Part shown: one piece after another, positions 24,601-37,909 of the stretch
Layout of the letters: every line of letters starts with the position of its first letter
How positions within the stretch are numbered: the first letter of the stretch is position 1
DNA from: Aristolochia californica
Lineage: Eukaryota > Streptophyta > Magnoliopsida > Piperales > Aristolochiaceae
Direction: 5' to 3'
Length of the DNA stretch: 64,000 bases
Assembly (NCBI GenBank): GCA_029961685.1
Contig: JARWKL010000009.1
Location: 15,247,237 to 15,311,236, forward strand
The notes under the pieces: model-generated
What the model was told of the DNA's origin: nothing
The model's input: the letters and a program-made list of their open reading frames with translations, nothing else
Databases searched by the model: none
Made by a program: the position numbers and the translations under genes

Positions 24601-25051
24601 TGGAGAAAATTTAAAGCAATAACAAACGTAAGTAAAGAAAATTTATTCACACACCACAAATGAAGAAAAAAGTTTTCTCATCCAAGTTTGGGAAATTCCA
24701 GTAGTTCAACAACCCCAATGGGTTGGAATTTGATAAGAAAGAGATTTTTCTACACATGCTTTAAAAAATGGATATGCATGGCTCGAAACATGTTAAAGTT
24801 GCAAATGACCCATGGATCCAAACCTTTGAAAAAGAATAAAAAACTTCTCATTAAATTCTCAAGTGAACGTGCGGTGGGATATTTAACCGAGTCAAACAAG
24901 CCATTATTTTGCCCATTAACGAAAAGCTGACCTAGCGATCATTGATCATTGTAAACTGATTTATCATGCGTAACGGGCCACATTTTTTTAAGGAATGACT
25001 TTTGGGTTGGGATTCAACACTCAGTTTAAAATTCCCTCGCCTCCCCTTTTC
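21668..25051. repeat. HOR unit 9, first pentamer D-A-E-B-C (3384 bp)
   Basis: Monomers start at 21668 (D), 22344 (A), 23021 (E), 23698 (B) and 24375 (C). D has the subtype CCCAATAACGAAAAG, whereas other D copies read AACAAAAAG. C is the first 677-bp C lacking the extra base. A shares G at 22558 with unit 8, linking it to the tetramer domain. Confidence 0.94.
23021..23697. repeat. Reference E monomer: B-start/A-body chimera
   Basis: E begins with the B marker CCTTATATAT (T at 23039), then shows A-like GTGCATTTCC (C at 23125), GTACATTTTT, ACTTGAG, GAACAAAG, ATGCTTGG, AAAAATAATAAA, GATCACTGATC and TAATGTG. It has CAAATGACCC rather than the CAAATGAACC of most A copies. The simplest reading is a crossover between misaligned A and B copies within the first ~125 bp of the monomer, which inserted one monomer into the tetramer. 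Further copies start at 29789, 35203, 37233, 39940 and 46708. Confidence 0.85.
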
Positions 25052-28000
25052 CCGACGATTGCAAAACCTGATATATAAAGACTAAAACGAGTTTTAAATC
25101 CCTAAAAATTACACAAACTTTTTGGAAATATCTCTCTCCATATTTGTGCATTGTGCATTTCCATTTTAGATGTGTACATTTTTCTTAAATCAAAACTTGA
25201 GTTTTCACTTTTTCCTTCATCTCGTAGACAAAAAACAGAATAGATGACAACGAAATGAAAATTTTAGACTCTGTGTATGGAGAAAATTTAAAGCAATAAC
25301 AAACGTAAGTAAAGAAAATTTATTCACACACCACAAATGAAGAAAAAAGTTTTCTCATCCAAGTTTGGGAAATTCCACTAGTTCAACAACCCCAATACGT
25401 TGGAATTTGATAAGAAAGAGATTTTTCTACACATGCTTTAAAAAATGGATATGCATGCTCGAAACATGTTAAAGTTGAAAATGACCCATGGATCCAAACC
25501 TTTCAAAAAGAATAAAAAACTTCTCATTAAATTCTCAAGTGAACGTGCGGTGGGATATTTAACCGAGTCAAACAAGCCATTATTTTGCCCAATAACAAAA
25601 AGCTGACCTAGCGATCATTGATCATTGTAAACTGATTTATCATGCGTAACGGGCCACATTTTTTTAAGGAATGACTTTTGGGTTGGGATTCAACACACAG
25701 TTTAAAATTCCCTCGCCTCCCCTTTTCCCGACGATTGCAAAACCTGATATATAAAGACTAAAACGAGTTTTAAATCCCTAAAAATTACACAAACTTTTTG
25801 GAAATATCTCTCTCCATATTTGTGCATTGTGCATTTCCATTTTAGATGTGTACATTTTTCTTAAATCAAAACTTGAGTTTTCACTTTTTCCTTCATCTCG
25901 TAGACAAAAAACAGAATAGATGACAACGAAATGAAAATTTTAGACTCTGTGTATGGAGAAAATTTAAAGCAATAACAAACGTAAGTAAAGAAAATTTATT
26001 CACACACCACAAATGAAGAACAAAGTTTTCTCATCCAAGTTTGGGAAATTCCACTAGTTCAACAACCCCAATAGGTTGGAATTTGATAAGAAAGAGATTT
26101 TTCTACACATGCTTTAAAAAATGGATATGCTTGGCTCGAAACATGTTAAAGTTGCAAATGACCCATGGATCCAAACCTTTCAAAAATAATAAAAAACTTC
26201 TCATTAAATTCTCAAGTGAACGTGCGGTGGGATATTTAACCGAGTCAAACAAGCCATTATTTTGCTCAATAACGAAAAGCTGACCTAGCGATCATTGATC
26301 ATTGTAAACTGATTTATCATGCGTAACGGGCCACATTTTTTTAAGGAATGACTTTTGGGTTGGGATTCAACACACAGTTTAAAATTCCCTCGCCTCCCCT
26401 TTTCCCGACGATTGCAAAACCTGATATATAAAGACTAAAACGAGTTTTAAATCCCTAAAAATTACACAAACTTTTTGGAAATATCTCTCTCCATATTTGT
26501 GCATTGTGCATTTCCATTTTAGATGTGTACATTTTTCTTAAATCAAAACTTGAGTTTTCACTTTTTCCTTCATCTCGTAGACAAAAAACAGAATAGATGA
26601 CAACGAAATGAAAATTTTAGACTCTGTGTATGGAGAAAATTTAAAGCAATAACAAACGTAAGTAAAGAAAATTTATTCACACACCACAAATGAAGAACAA
26701 AGTTTTCTCATCCAAGTTTGGGAAATTCCACTAGTTCAACAACCCCAATAGGTTGGAATTTGATAAGAAAGAGATTTTTCTACACATGCTTTAAAAAATG
26801 GATATGCTTGGCTCGAAACATGTTAAAGTTGCAAATGACCCATGGATCCAAACCTTTCAAAAATAATAAAAAACTTCTCATTAAATTCTCAAGTGAACGT
26901 GCGGTGGGATATTTAACCGAGTCAAACAAGCCATTATTTTGCCCATTAACGAAAAGCTGACCTAGCGATCACTGATCATTGTAATGTGATTTATCATGCG
27001 TAACCGGCCACATTTTTTTAAGGAATGACTTTTGGGTTGGGATTCAACACACAGTTTAAAATTCCCTCGCCTCCCCTTTTCCCGACGATTGCAAAACCTT
27101 ATATATAAAGACTAAAACGAGTTTTAAATCCCTAAAAATTACACAAACTTTTTGGAAATATCTCTCTCCATATTTGTGCATTGTGGATTTCCATTTTAGA
27201 TGTGTAAATTTTTCTTAAATCAAAACATGAGTTTTCACTTTTTCCTTCATCTCGTAGACAAAAAACAGAATAGATGACAATGAAATGAAAATTTTAGACT
27301 CTGTGTATGGAGAAAATTTAAAGAAATAACAAACGTAAGTAAAGAAAATTTATTCACACACCACAAATGAAGAAAAAAGTTTTTTCATCAAAGTTTGGGA
27401 AATTCCACTAGTTCAACAACCCCAATAGGTTGGAATTTGATAAGAAAGAGATTTTTCTACACATGCTTTAAAAAATGGATATGCATGGCTCGAAACATGT
27501 TAAAGTTGCAAATGACCCATGGATCCAAACCTTTCAAAAAGAATAAAAAACTTCTCATTAAATTCTCAAGTGAACGTGCGGTGGGATATTTAACCGAGTC
27601 AAACCAGCCATTATTTTGCCCATTAACGAAAAGCTGACCTAGCGATCATTGATCACTGTAAACTGATTTATCATGCGTAACCGGCCACATTTTTTTAAGG
27701 AATGACTTTTGGGTTGGGATTCAACACACAGTTTAAAATTCCCTCGCCTCCCCTTTTCCCGACGATTGCAAAACCTGATATATAAAGACTAAAACGAGTT
27801 TTAAATCCCTAAAAATTACACAAAATTTTTGGAAATATCTCTCTCCATATTTGTGCATTGTGCATTTCCATTTTAGATGTGTACATTTTTCTTAAATCAA
27901 AACTTGAGTTTTCACTTTTTCCTTCATCTCGTAGACAAAAAACAGAATAGATGACAACGAAATGAAAATTTTAGACTCTGTGTTTGGAGAAAATTTAAAG

Positions 28001-28435
28001 CAATAACAAACGTAAGTAAAGAAAATTTATTCACACACCACAAATGAAGAAAAAAGTTTTCTCATCCAAGTTTGGGAAATTCCAGTAGTTCAACAACCCC
28101 AATGGGTTGGAATTTGATAAGAAAGAGATTTTTCTACACATGCTTTAAAAAATGGATATGCATGGCTCGAAACATGTTAAAGTTGCAAATGACCCATGGA
28201 TCCAAACCTTTGAAAAAGAATAAAAAACTTCTCATTAAATTCTCAAGTGAACGTGCGGTGGGATATTTAACCGAGTCAAACAAGCCATTATTTTGCCCAT
28301 TAACGAAAAGCTGACCTAGCGATCATTGATCATTGTAAACTGATTTATCATGCGTAACGGGCCACATTTTTTTAAGGAATGACTTTTGGGTTGGGATTCA
28401 ACACTCAGTTTAAAATTCCCTCGCCTCCCCTTTTC
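25052..28435. repeat. HOR unit 10, pentamer D-(A/D)-A'-B-C
   Basis: Monomers start at 25052, 25728, 26405, 27082 and 27759. The second monomer is A-like up to T 26187 and D-like from A 26269 (CAATAACGAAAAG, GATCATTGATCATTG, TAAACTG, ACGGGCC). The third is A-like throughout with CCTGATATAT and CAAATGACCC. B has a CpG change to TpG at 27281. C has a private A at 27825. Confidence 0.92.
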
Positions 28436-31400
28436 CCGACGATTGCAAAACCTGATATATAAAGACTAAAACGAGTTTTAAATCCCTAAAAATTACACAA
28501 ACTTTTTGGAAATATCTCTCTCCATATTTGTGCATTGTGCATTTCCATTTTAGATGTGTACATTTTTCTTAAATCAAAACTTGAGTTTTCACTTTTTCCT
28601 TCATCTCGTAGACAAAAAACAGAATAGATGACAACGAAATGAAAATTTTAGACTCTGTGTATGGAGAAAATTTAAAGCAATAACAAACGTAAGTAAAGAA
28701 AATTTATTCACACACCACAAATGAAGAAAAAAGTTTTCTCATCCAAGTTTGGGAAATTCCACTAGTTCAACAACCCCAATACGTTGGAATTTGATAAGAA
28801 AGAGATTTTTCTACACATGCTTTAAAAAATGGATATGCATGCTCGAAACATGTTAAAGTTGAAAATGACCCATGGATCCAAACCTTTCAAAAAGAATAAA
28901 AAACTTCTCATTAAATTCTCAAGTGAACGTGCGGTGGGATATTTAACCGAGTCAAACAAGCCATTATTTTGCCCAATAACAAAAAGCTGACCTAGCGATC
29001 ATTGATCATTGTAAACTGATTTATCATGCGTAACGGGCCACATTTTTTTAAGGAATGACTTTTGGGTTGGGATTCAACACACAGTTTAAAATTCCCTCGC
29101 CTCCCCTGTTCCCGACGATTGCAAAACCTGATATATAAAGACTAAAACGAGTTTTAAATCCCTAAAAATTACACAAACTTTTTGGAAATATCTCTCTCCA
29201 TATTTGTGCATTGTGCATTTCCATTTTAGATGTGTACATTTTTCTTAAATCAAAACTTGAGTTTTCACTTTTTCCTTCATCTCGTAGACAAAAAACAGAA
29301 TAGATGACAACGAAATGAAAATTTTAGACTCTGTGTATGGAGAAAATTTAAAGCAATAACAAACGTAAGTAAAGAAAATTTATTCACACACCACAAATGA
29401 AGAACAAAGTTTTCTCATCCAAGTTTGGGAAATTCCACTAGTTCAACAACCCCAATAGGTTGGAATTTGATAAGAAAGAGATTTTTCTACACATGCTTTA
29501 AAAAATGGATATGCTTGGCTCGAAACATGTTAAAGTTGCAAATGAACCATGGATCCAAACCTTTCAAAAATAATAAAAAACATCTCATTAAATTCTCAAG
29601 TGAACGTGCGGTGGGATATTTAACCGAGTCAAACAAGCCATTATTTTGCCCATTAACGAAAAGCTGACCTAGCGATCACTGATCATTGTAATGTGATTTA
29701 TCATGCGTAACCGGCCACATTTTTTTAAGGAATGACTTTTGGGTTGGGATTCAACACACAGTTTAAAATTCCCTCGCCTCCCCTTTTCCCGACGATTGCA
29801 AAACCTTATATATAAAGACTAAAACGAGTTTTAAATCCCTAAAAATTACACAAACTTTTTGGAAATATCTCTCTCCATATTTGTGCATTGTGCATTTCCA
29901 TTTTAGATGTGTACATTTTTCTTAAATCAAAACTTGAGTTTTCACTTTTTCCTTCATCTCGTAGACAAAAAACAGAATAGATGACAACGAAATGAAAATT
30001 TTAGACTCTGTGTATGGAGAAAATTTAAAGCAATAACAAACGTAAGTAAAGAAAATTTATTCACACACCACAAATGAAGAACAAAGTTTTCTCATCCAAG
30101 TTTGGGAAATTCCACTAGTTCAACAACCCCAATAGGTTGGAATTTGATAAGAAAGAGATTTTTCTACACATGCTTTAAAAAATGGATATGCTTGGCTCGA
30201 AACATGTTAAAGTTGCAAATGACCCATGGATCCAAACCTTTCAAAAATAATAAAAAACTTCTCATTAAATTCTCAAGTGAACGTGCGGTGGGATATTTAA
30301 CCGAGTCAAACAAGCCATTATTTTGCCCATTAACGAAAAGCTGACCTAGCGATCACTGATCATTGTAATGTGATTTATCATGCGTAACCGGCCACATTTT
30401 TTTAAGGAATGACTTTTGGGTTGGGATTCAACACACAGTTTAAAATTCCCTCGCCTCCCCTTTTCCCGACGATTGCAAAACCTTATATATAAAGACTAAA
30501 ACGAGTTTTAAATCCCTAAAAATTACACAAACTTTTTGGAAATATCTCTCTCCATATTTGTGCATTGTGGATTTCCATTTTAGATGTGTAAATTTTTCTT
30601 AAATCAAAACATGAGTTTTCACTTTTTCCTTCATCTCGTAGACAAAAAACAGAATAGATGACAACGAAATGAAAATTTTAGACTCTGTGTATGGAGAAAA
30701 TTTAAAGAAATAACAAACGTAAGTAAAGAAAATTTATTCACACACCACAAATGAAGAAAAAAGTTTTTTCATCAAAGTTTGGGAAATTCCACTAGTTCAA
30801 CAACCCCAATAGGTTGGAATTTGATAAGAAAGAGATTTTTCTACACATGCTTTAAAAAATGGATATGCATGGCTCGAAACATGTTAAAGTTGCAAATGAC
30901 CCATGGATCCAAACCTTTCAAAAAGAATAAAAAACTTCTCATTAAATTCTCAAGTGAACGTGCGGTGGGATATTTAACCGAGTCAAACCAGCCATTATTT
31001 TGCCCATTAACGAAAAGCTGACCTAGCGATCATTGATCACTGTAAACTGATTTATCATGCGTAACCGGCCACATTTTTTTAAGGAATGACTTTTGGGTTG
31101 GGATTCAACACACAGTTTAAAATTCCCTCGCCTCCCCTTTTCCCGACGATTGCAAAACCTGATATATAAAGACTAAAACGAGTTTTAAATCCCTAAAAAT
31201 TACACAAACTTTTTGGAAATATCTCTCTCCATATTTGTGCATTGTGCATTTCCATTTTAGATGTGTACATTTTTCTTAAATCAAAACTTGAGTTTTCACT
31301 TTTTCCTTCATCTCGTAGACAAAAAACAGAATAGATGACAACGAAATGAAAATTTTAGACTCTGTGTTTGGAGAAAATTTAAAGCAATAACAAACGTAAG

Positions 31401-31819
31401 TAAAGAAAATTTATTCACACACCACAAATGAAGAAAAAAGTTTTCTCATCCAAGTTTGGGAAATTCCAGTAGTTCAACAACCCCAATGGGTTGGAATTTG
31501 ATAAGAAAGAGATTTTTCTACACATGCTTTAAAAAATGGATATGCATGGCTCGAAACATGTTAAAGTTGCAAATGACCCATGGATCCAAACCTTTGAAAA
31601 AGAATAAAAAACTTCTCATTAAATTCTCAAGTGAACGTGCGGTGGGATATTTAACCGAGTCAAACAAGCCATTATTTTGCCCATTAACGAAAAGCTGACC
31701 TAGCGATCATTGATCATTGTAAACTGATTTATCATGCGTAACGGGCCACATTTTTTTAAGGAATGACTTTTGGGTTGGGATTCAACACTCAGTTTAAAAT
31801 TCCCTCGCCTCCCCTTTTC
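28436..31819. repeat. HOR unit 11, pentamer D-A-E-B-C
   Basis: Monomers start at 28436, 29112, 29789, 30466 and 31143. A carries the AAAACATCTC variant. The end of D has a private G at 29108 (CCCTGTTCCC), interrupting the otherwise invariant pyrimidine tract at the monomer end. Confidence 0.94.
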
Positions 31820-33849
31820 CCGACGATTGCAAAACCTGATATATAAAGACTAAAACGAGTTTTAAATCCCTAAAAATTACACAAACTTTTTGGAAATATC
31901 TCTCTCCATATTTGTGCATTGTGCATTTCCATTTTAGATGTGTACATTTTTCTTAAATCAAAACTTGAGTTTTCACTTTTTCCTTCATCTCGTAGACAAA
32001 AAACAGAATAGATGACAACGAAATGAAAATTTTAGACTCTGTGTATGGAGAAAATTTAAAGCAATAACAAACGTAAGTAAAGAAAATTTATTCACACACC
32101 ACAAATGAAGAAAAAAGTTTTCTCATCCAAGTTTGGGAAATTCCACTAGTTCAACAACCCCAATACGTTGGAATTTGATAAGAAAGAGATTTTTCTACAC
32201 ATGCTTTAAAAAATGGATATGCATGCTCGAAACATGTTAAAGTTGAAAATGACCCATGGATCCAAACCTTTCAAAAAGAATAAAAAACTTCTCATTAAAT
32301 TCTCAAGTGAACGTGCGGTGGGATATTTAACCGAGTCAAACAAGCCATTATTTTGCCCAATAACAAAAAGCTGACCTAGCGATCATTGATCATTGTAAAC
32401 TGATTTATCATGCGTAACGGGCCACATTTTTTTAAGGAATGACTTTTGGGTTGGGATTCAACACACAGTTTAAAATTCCCTCGCCTCCCCTTTTCCCGAC
32501 GATTGCAAAACCTGATATATAAAGACTAAAACGAGTTTTAAATCCCTAAAAATTACACAAACTTTTTGGAAATATCTCTCTCCATATTTGTGCATTGTGC
32601 ATTTCCATTTTAGATGTGTACATTTTTCTTAAATCAAAACTTGAGTTTTCACTTTTTCCTTCATCTCGTAGACAAAAAACAGAATAGATGACAACGAAAC
32701 GAAAATTTTAGACTCTGTGTATGGAGAAAATTTAAAGCAATAACAAACGTAAGTAAAGAAAATTTATTCACACACCACAAATGAAGAACAAAGTTTTCTC
32801 ATCCAAGTTTGGGAAATTCCACTAGTTCAACAACCCCAATAGGTTGGAATTTGATAAGAAAGAGATTTTTCTACACATGCTTTAAAAAATGGATATGCTT
32901 GGCTCGAAACATGTTAAAGTTGCAAATGACCCATGGATCCAAACCTTTCAAAAATAATAAAAAACTTCTCATTAAATTCTCAAGTGAACGTGCGGTGGGA
33001 TATTTAACCGAGTCAAACAAGCCATTATTTTGCCCAATAACGAAAAGCTGACCTAGCGATCATTGATCATTGTAAACTGATTTATCATGCGTAACGGGCC
33101 ACATTTTTTTAAGGAATGACTTTTGGGTTGGGATTCAACACACAGTTTAAAATTCCCTCGCCTCCCCTTTTCCCGACGATTGCAAAACCTGATATATAAA
33201 GACTAAAACGAGTTTTAAATCCCTAAAAATTACACAAACTTTTTGGAAATATCTCTCTCCATATTTGTGCATTGTGCATTTCCATTTTAGATGTGTACAT
33301 TTTTCTTAAATCAAAACTTGAGTTTTCACTTTTTCCTTCATCTCGTAGACAAAAAACAGAATAGATGACAACGAAATGAAAATTTTAGACTCTGTGTATG
33401 GAGAAAATTTAAAGCAATAACAAACGTAAGTAAAGAAAATTTATTCACACACCACAAATGAAGAACAAAGTTTTCTCATCCAAGTTTGGGAAATTCCACT
33501 AGTTCAACAACCCCAATAGGTTGGAATTTGATAAGAAAGAGATTTTTCTACACATGCTTTAAAAAATGGATATGCTTGGCTCGAAACATGTTAAAGTTGC
33601 AAATGACCCATGGATCCAAACCTTTCAAAAATAATAAAAAACTTCTCATTAAATTCTCAAGTGAACGTGCGGTGGGATATTTAACCGAGTCAAACAAGCC
33701 ATTATTTTGCCCATTAACGAAAAGCTGACCTAGCGATCACTGATCATTGTAATGTGATTTATCATGCGTAACCGGCCACATTTTTTTAAGGAATGACTTT
33801 TGGGTTGGGATTCAACACACAGTTTAAAATTCCCTCGCCTCCCCTTTTC
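31820..33849. repeat. Partial HOR unit: D-(A/D)-A'
   Basis: Monomers start at 31820, 32496 and 33173. The A/D chimera reads GAAACGAAAA (C at 32700) and CCCAATAACGAAAAG, the same pair of variants as the chimera at 42647, exactly 10151 bp away. The unit then runs into a B/D chimera instead of B-C. Confidence 0.9.
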
Positions 33850-35879
33850 CCGACGATTGCAAAACCTTATATATAAAGACTAAAACGAGTTTTAAATCCC
33901 TAAAAATTACACAAACTTTTTGGAAATATCTCTCTCCATATTTGTGCATTGTGGATTTCCATTTTAGATGTGTAAATTTTTCTTAAATCAAAACATGAGT
34001 TTTCACTTTTTCCTTCATCTCGTAGACAAAAAACAGAATAGATGACAACGAAATGAAAATTTTAGACTCTGTGTATGGAGAAAATTTAAAGCAATAACAA
34101 ACGTAAGTAAAGAAAATTTATTCACACACCACAAATGAAGAAAAAAGTTTTCTCATCCAAGTTTGGGAAATTCCACTAGTTCAACAACCCCAATACGTTG
34201 GAATTTGATAAGAAAGAGATTTTTCTACACATGCTTTAAAAAATGGATATGCATGCTCGAAACATGTTAAAGTTGAAAATGACCCATGGATCCAAACCTT
34301 TCAAAAAGAATAAAAAACTTCTCATTAAATTCTCAAGTGAACGTGCGGTGGGATATTTAACCGAGTCAAACAAGCCATTATTTTGCCCAATAACAAAAAG
34401 CTGACCTAGCGATCATTGATCATTGTAAACTGATTTATCATGCGTAACGGGCCACATTTTTTTAAGGAATGACTTTTGGGTTGGGATTCAACACACAGTT
34501 TAAAATTCCCTCGCCTCCCCTTTTCCCGACGATTGCAAAACCTGATATATAAAGACTAAAACGAGTTTTAAATCCCTAAAAATTACACAAACTTTTTGGA
34601 AATATCTCTCTCCATATTTGTGCATTGTGCATTTCCATTTTAGATGTGTACATTTTTCTTAAATCAAAACTTGAGTTTTCACTTTTTCCTTCATCTCGTA
34701 GACAAAAAACAGAATAGATGACAACGAAATGAAAATTTTAGACTCTGTGTATGGAGAAAATTTAAAGCAATAACAAACGTAAGTAAAGAAAATTTATTCA
34801 CACACCACAAATGAAGAACAAAGTTTTCTCATCCAAGTTTGGGAAATTCCACTAGTTCAACAACCCCAATAGGTTGGAATTTGATAAGAAAGAGATTTTT
34901 CTACACATGCTTTAAAAAATGGATATGCTTGGCTCGAAACATGTTAAAGTTGCAAATGAACCATGGATCCAAACCTTTCAAAAATAATAAAAAACATCTC
35001 ATTAAATTCTCAAGTGAACGTGCGGTGGGATATTTAACCGAGTCAAACAAGCCATTATTTTGCCCATTAACGAAAAGCTGACCTAGCGATCACTGATCAT
35101 TGTAATGTGATTTATCATGCGTAACCGGCCACATTTTTTTAAGGAATGACTTTTGGGTTGGGATTCAACACACAGTTTAAAATTCCCTCGCCTCCCCTTT
35201 TCCCGACGATTGCAAAACCTTATATATAAAGACTAAAACGAGTTTTAAATCCCTAAAAATTACACAAACTTTTTGGAAATATCTCTCTCCATATTTGTGC
35301 ATTGTGCATTTCCATTTTAGATGTGTACATTTTTCTTAAATCAAAACTTGAGTTTTCACTTTTTCCTTCATCTCGTAGACAAAAAACAGAATAGATGACA
35401 ACGAAATGAAAATTTTAGACTCTGTGTATGGAGAAAATTTAAAGCAATAACAAACGTAAGTAAAGAAAATTTATTCACACACCACAAATGAAGAACAAAG
35501 TTTTCTCATCCAAGTTTGGGAAATTCCACTAGTTCAACAACCCCAATAGGTTGGAATTTGATAAGAAAGAGATTTTTCTACACATGCTTTAAAAAATGGA
35601 TATGCTTGGCTCGAAACATGTTAAAGTTGCAAATGACCCATGGATCCAAACCTTTCAAAAATAATAAAAAACTTCTCATTAAATTCTCAAGTGAACGTGC
35701 GGTGGGATATTTAACCGAGTCAAACAAGCCATTATTTTGCCCATTAACGAAAAGCTGACCTAGCGATCACTGATCATTGTAATGTGATTTATCATGCGTA
35801 ACCGGCCACATTTTTTTAAGGAATGACTTTTGGGTTGGGATTCAACACACAGTTTAAAATTCCCTCGCCTCCCCTTTTC
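33850..35879. repeat. Trimer (B/D)-A-E, first copy (2030 bp)
   Basis: Monomers start at 33850 (B/D chimera, 676 bp), 34526 (A with AAAACATCTC) and 35203 (E). The chimera has all B markers up to A 33995 (AACATGAG) and all D markers from C 34092 (AAAGCAATAAC) on, including AATACGTTGG and GCATGCTCG. A crossover within these 96 bp removes two monomers (end of B, C, start of D) from a pentamer and leaves a trimer. Confidence 0.92.
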
Positions 35880-37909
35880 CCGACGATTGCAAAACCTTAT
35901 ATATAAAGACTAAAACGAGTTTTAAATCCCTAAAAATTACACAAACTTTTTGGAAATATCTCTCTCCATATTTGTGCATTGTGGATTTCCATTTTAGATG
36001 TGTAAATTTTTCTTAAATCAAAACATGAGTTTTCACTTTTTCCTTCATCTCGTAGACAAAAAACAGAATAGATGACAACGAAATGAAAATTTTAGACTCT
36101 GTGTATGGAGAAAATTTAAAGCAATAACAAACGTAAGTAAAGAAAATTTATTCACACACCACAAATGAAGAAAAAAGTTTTCTCATCCAAGTTTGGGAAA
36201 TTCCACTAGTTCAACAACCCCAATACGTTGGAATTTGATAAGAAAGAGATTTTTCTACACATGCTTTAAAAAATGGATATGCATGCTCGAAACATGTTAA
36301 AGTTGAAAATGACCCATGGATCCAAACCTTTCAAAAAGAATAAAAAACTTCTCATTAAATTCTCAAGTGAACGTGCGGTGGGATATTTAACCGAGTCAAA
36401 CAAGCCATTATTTTGCCCAATAACAAAAAGCTGACCTAGCGATCATTGATCATTGTAAACTGATTTATCATGCGTAACGGGCCACATTTTTTTAAGGAAT
36501 GACTTTTGGGTTGGGATTCAACACACAGTTTAAAATTCCCTCGCCTCCCCTTTTCCCGACGATTGCAAAACCTGATATATAAAGACTAAAACGAGTTTTA
36601 AATCCCTAAAAATTACACAAACTTTTTGGAAATATCTCTCTCCATATTTGTGCATTGTGCATTTCCATTTTAGATGTGTACATTTTTCTTAAATCAAAAC
36701 TTGAGTTTTCACTTTTTCCTTCATCTCGTAGACAAAAAACAGAATAGATGACAACGAAATGAAAATTTTAGACTCTGTGTATGGAGAAAATTTAAAGCAA
36801 TAACAAACGTAAGTAAAGAAAATTTATTCACACACCACAAATGAAGAACAAAGTTTTCTCATCCAAGTTTGGGAAATTCCACTAGTTCAACAACCCCAAT
36901 AGGTTGGAATTTGATAAGAAAGAGATTTTTCTACACATGCTTTAAAAAATGGATATGCTTGGCTCGAAACATGTTAAAGTTGCAAATGAACCATGGATCC
37001 AAACCTTTCAAAAATAATAAAAAACATCTCATTAAATTCTCAAGTGAACGTGCGGTGGGATATTTAACCGAGTCAAACAAGCCATTATTTTGCCCATTAA
37101 CGAAAAGCTGACCTAGCGATCACTGATCATTGTAATGTGATTTATCATGCGTAACCGGCCACATTTTTTTAAGGAATGACTTTTGGGTTGGGATTCAACA
37201 CACAGTTTAAAATTCCCTCGCCTCCCCTTTTCCCGACGATTGCAAAACCTTATATATAAAGACTAAAACGAGTTTTAAATCCCTAAAAATTACACAAACT
37301 TTTTGGAAATATCTCTCTCCATATTTGTGCATTGTGCATTTCCATTTTAGATGTGTACATTTTTCTTAAATCAAAACTTGAGTTTTCACTTTTTCCTTCA
37401 TCTCGTAGACAAAAAACAGAATAGATGACAACGAAATGAAAATTTTAGACTCTGTGTATGGAGAAAATTTAAAGCAATAACAAACGTAAGTAAAGAAAAT
37501 TTATTCACACACCACAAATGAAGAACAAAGTTTTCTCATCCAAGTTTGGGAAATTCCACTAGTTCAACAACCCCAATAGGTTGGAATTTGATAAGAAAGA
37601 GATTTTTCTACACATGCTTTAAAAAATGGATATGCTTGGCTCGAAACATGTTAAAGTTGCAAATGACCCATGGATCCAAACCTTTCAAAAATAATAAAAA
37701 ACTTCTCATTAAATTCTCAAGTGAACGTGCGGTGGGATATTTAACCGAGTCAAACAAGCCATTATTTTGCCCATTAACGAAAAGCTGACCTAGCGATCAC
37801 TGATCATTGTAATGTGATTTATCATGCGTAACCGGCCACATTTTTTTAAGGAATGACTTTTGGGTTGGGATTCAACACACAGTTTAAAATTCCCTCGCCT
37901 CCCCTTTTC
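35880..37909. repeat. Trimer (B/D)-A-E, second copy (2030 bp)
   Basis: Monomers start at 35880, 36556 and 37233. The same chimeric breakpoint interval appears (A 36025 to C 36122), and A again has AAAACATCTC. This copy is therefore a tandem duplication of the first trimer rather than an independent exchange. Confidence 0.92.

Noticed and set aside
33850..37909. Trimer stretch as a pure assembly artefact
   Set aside because: A collapse could mimic it, but the two copies have a coherent chimeric breakpoint and shared A sub-variant and class order resumes correctly. Still worth confirming with raw reads.
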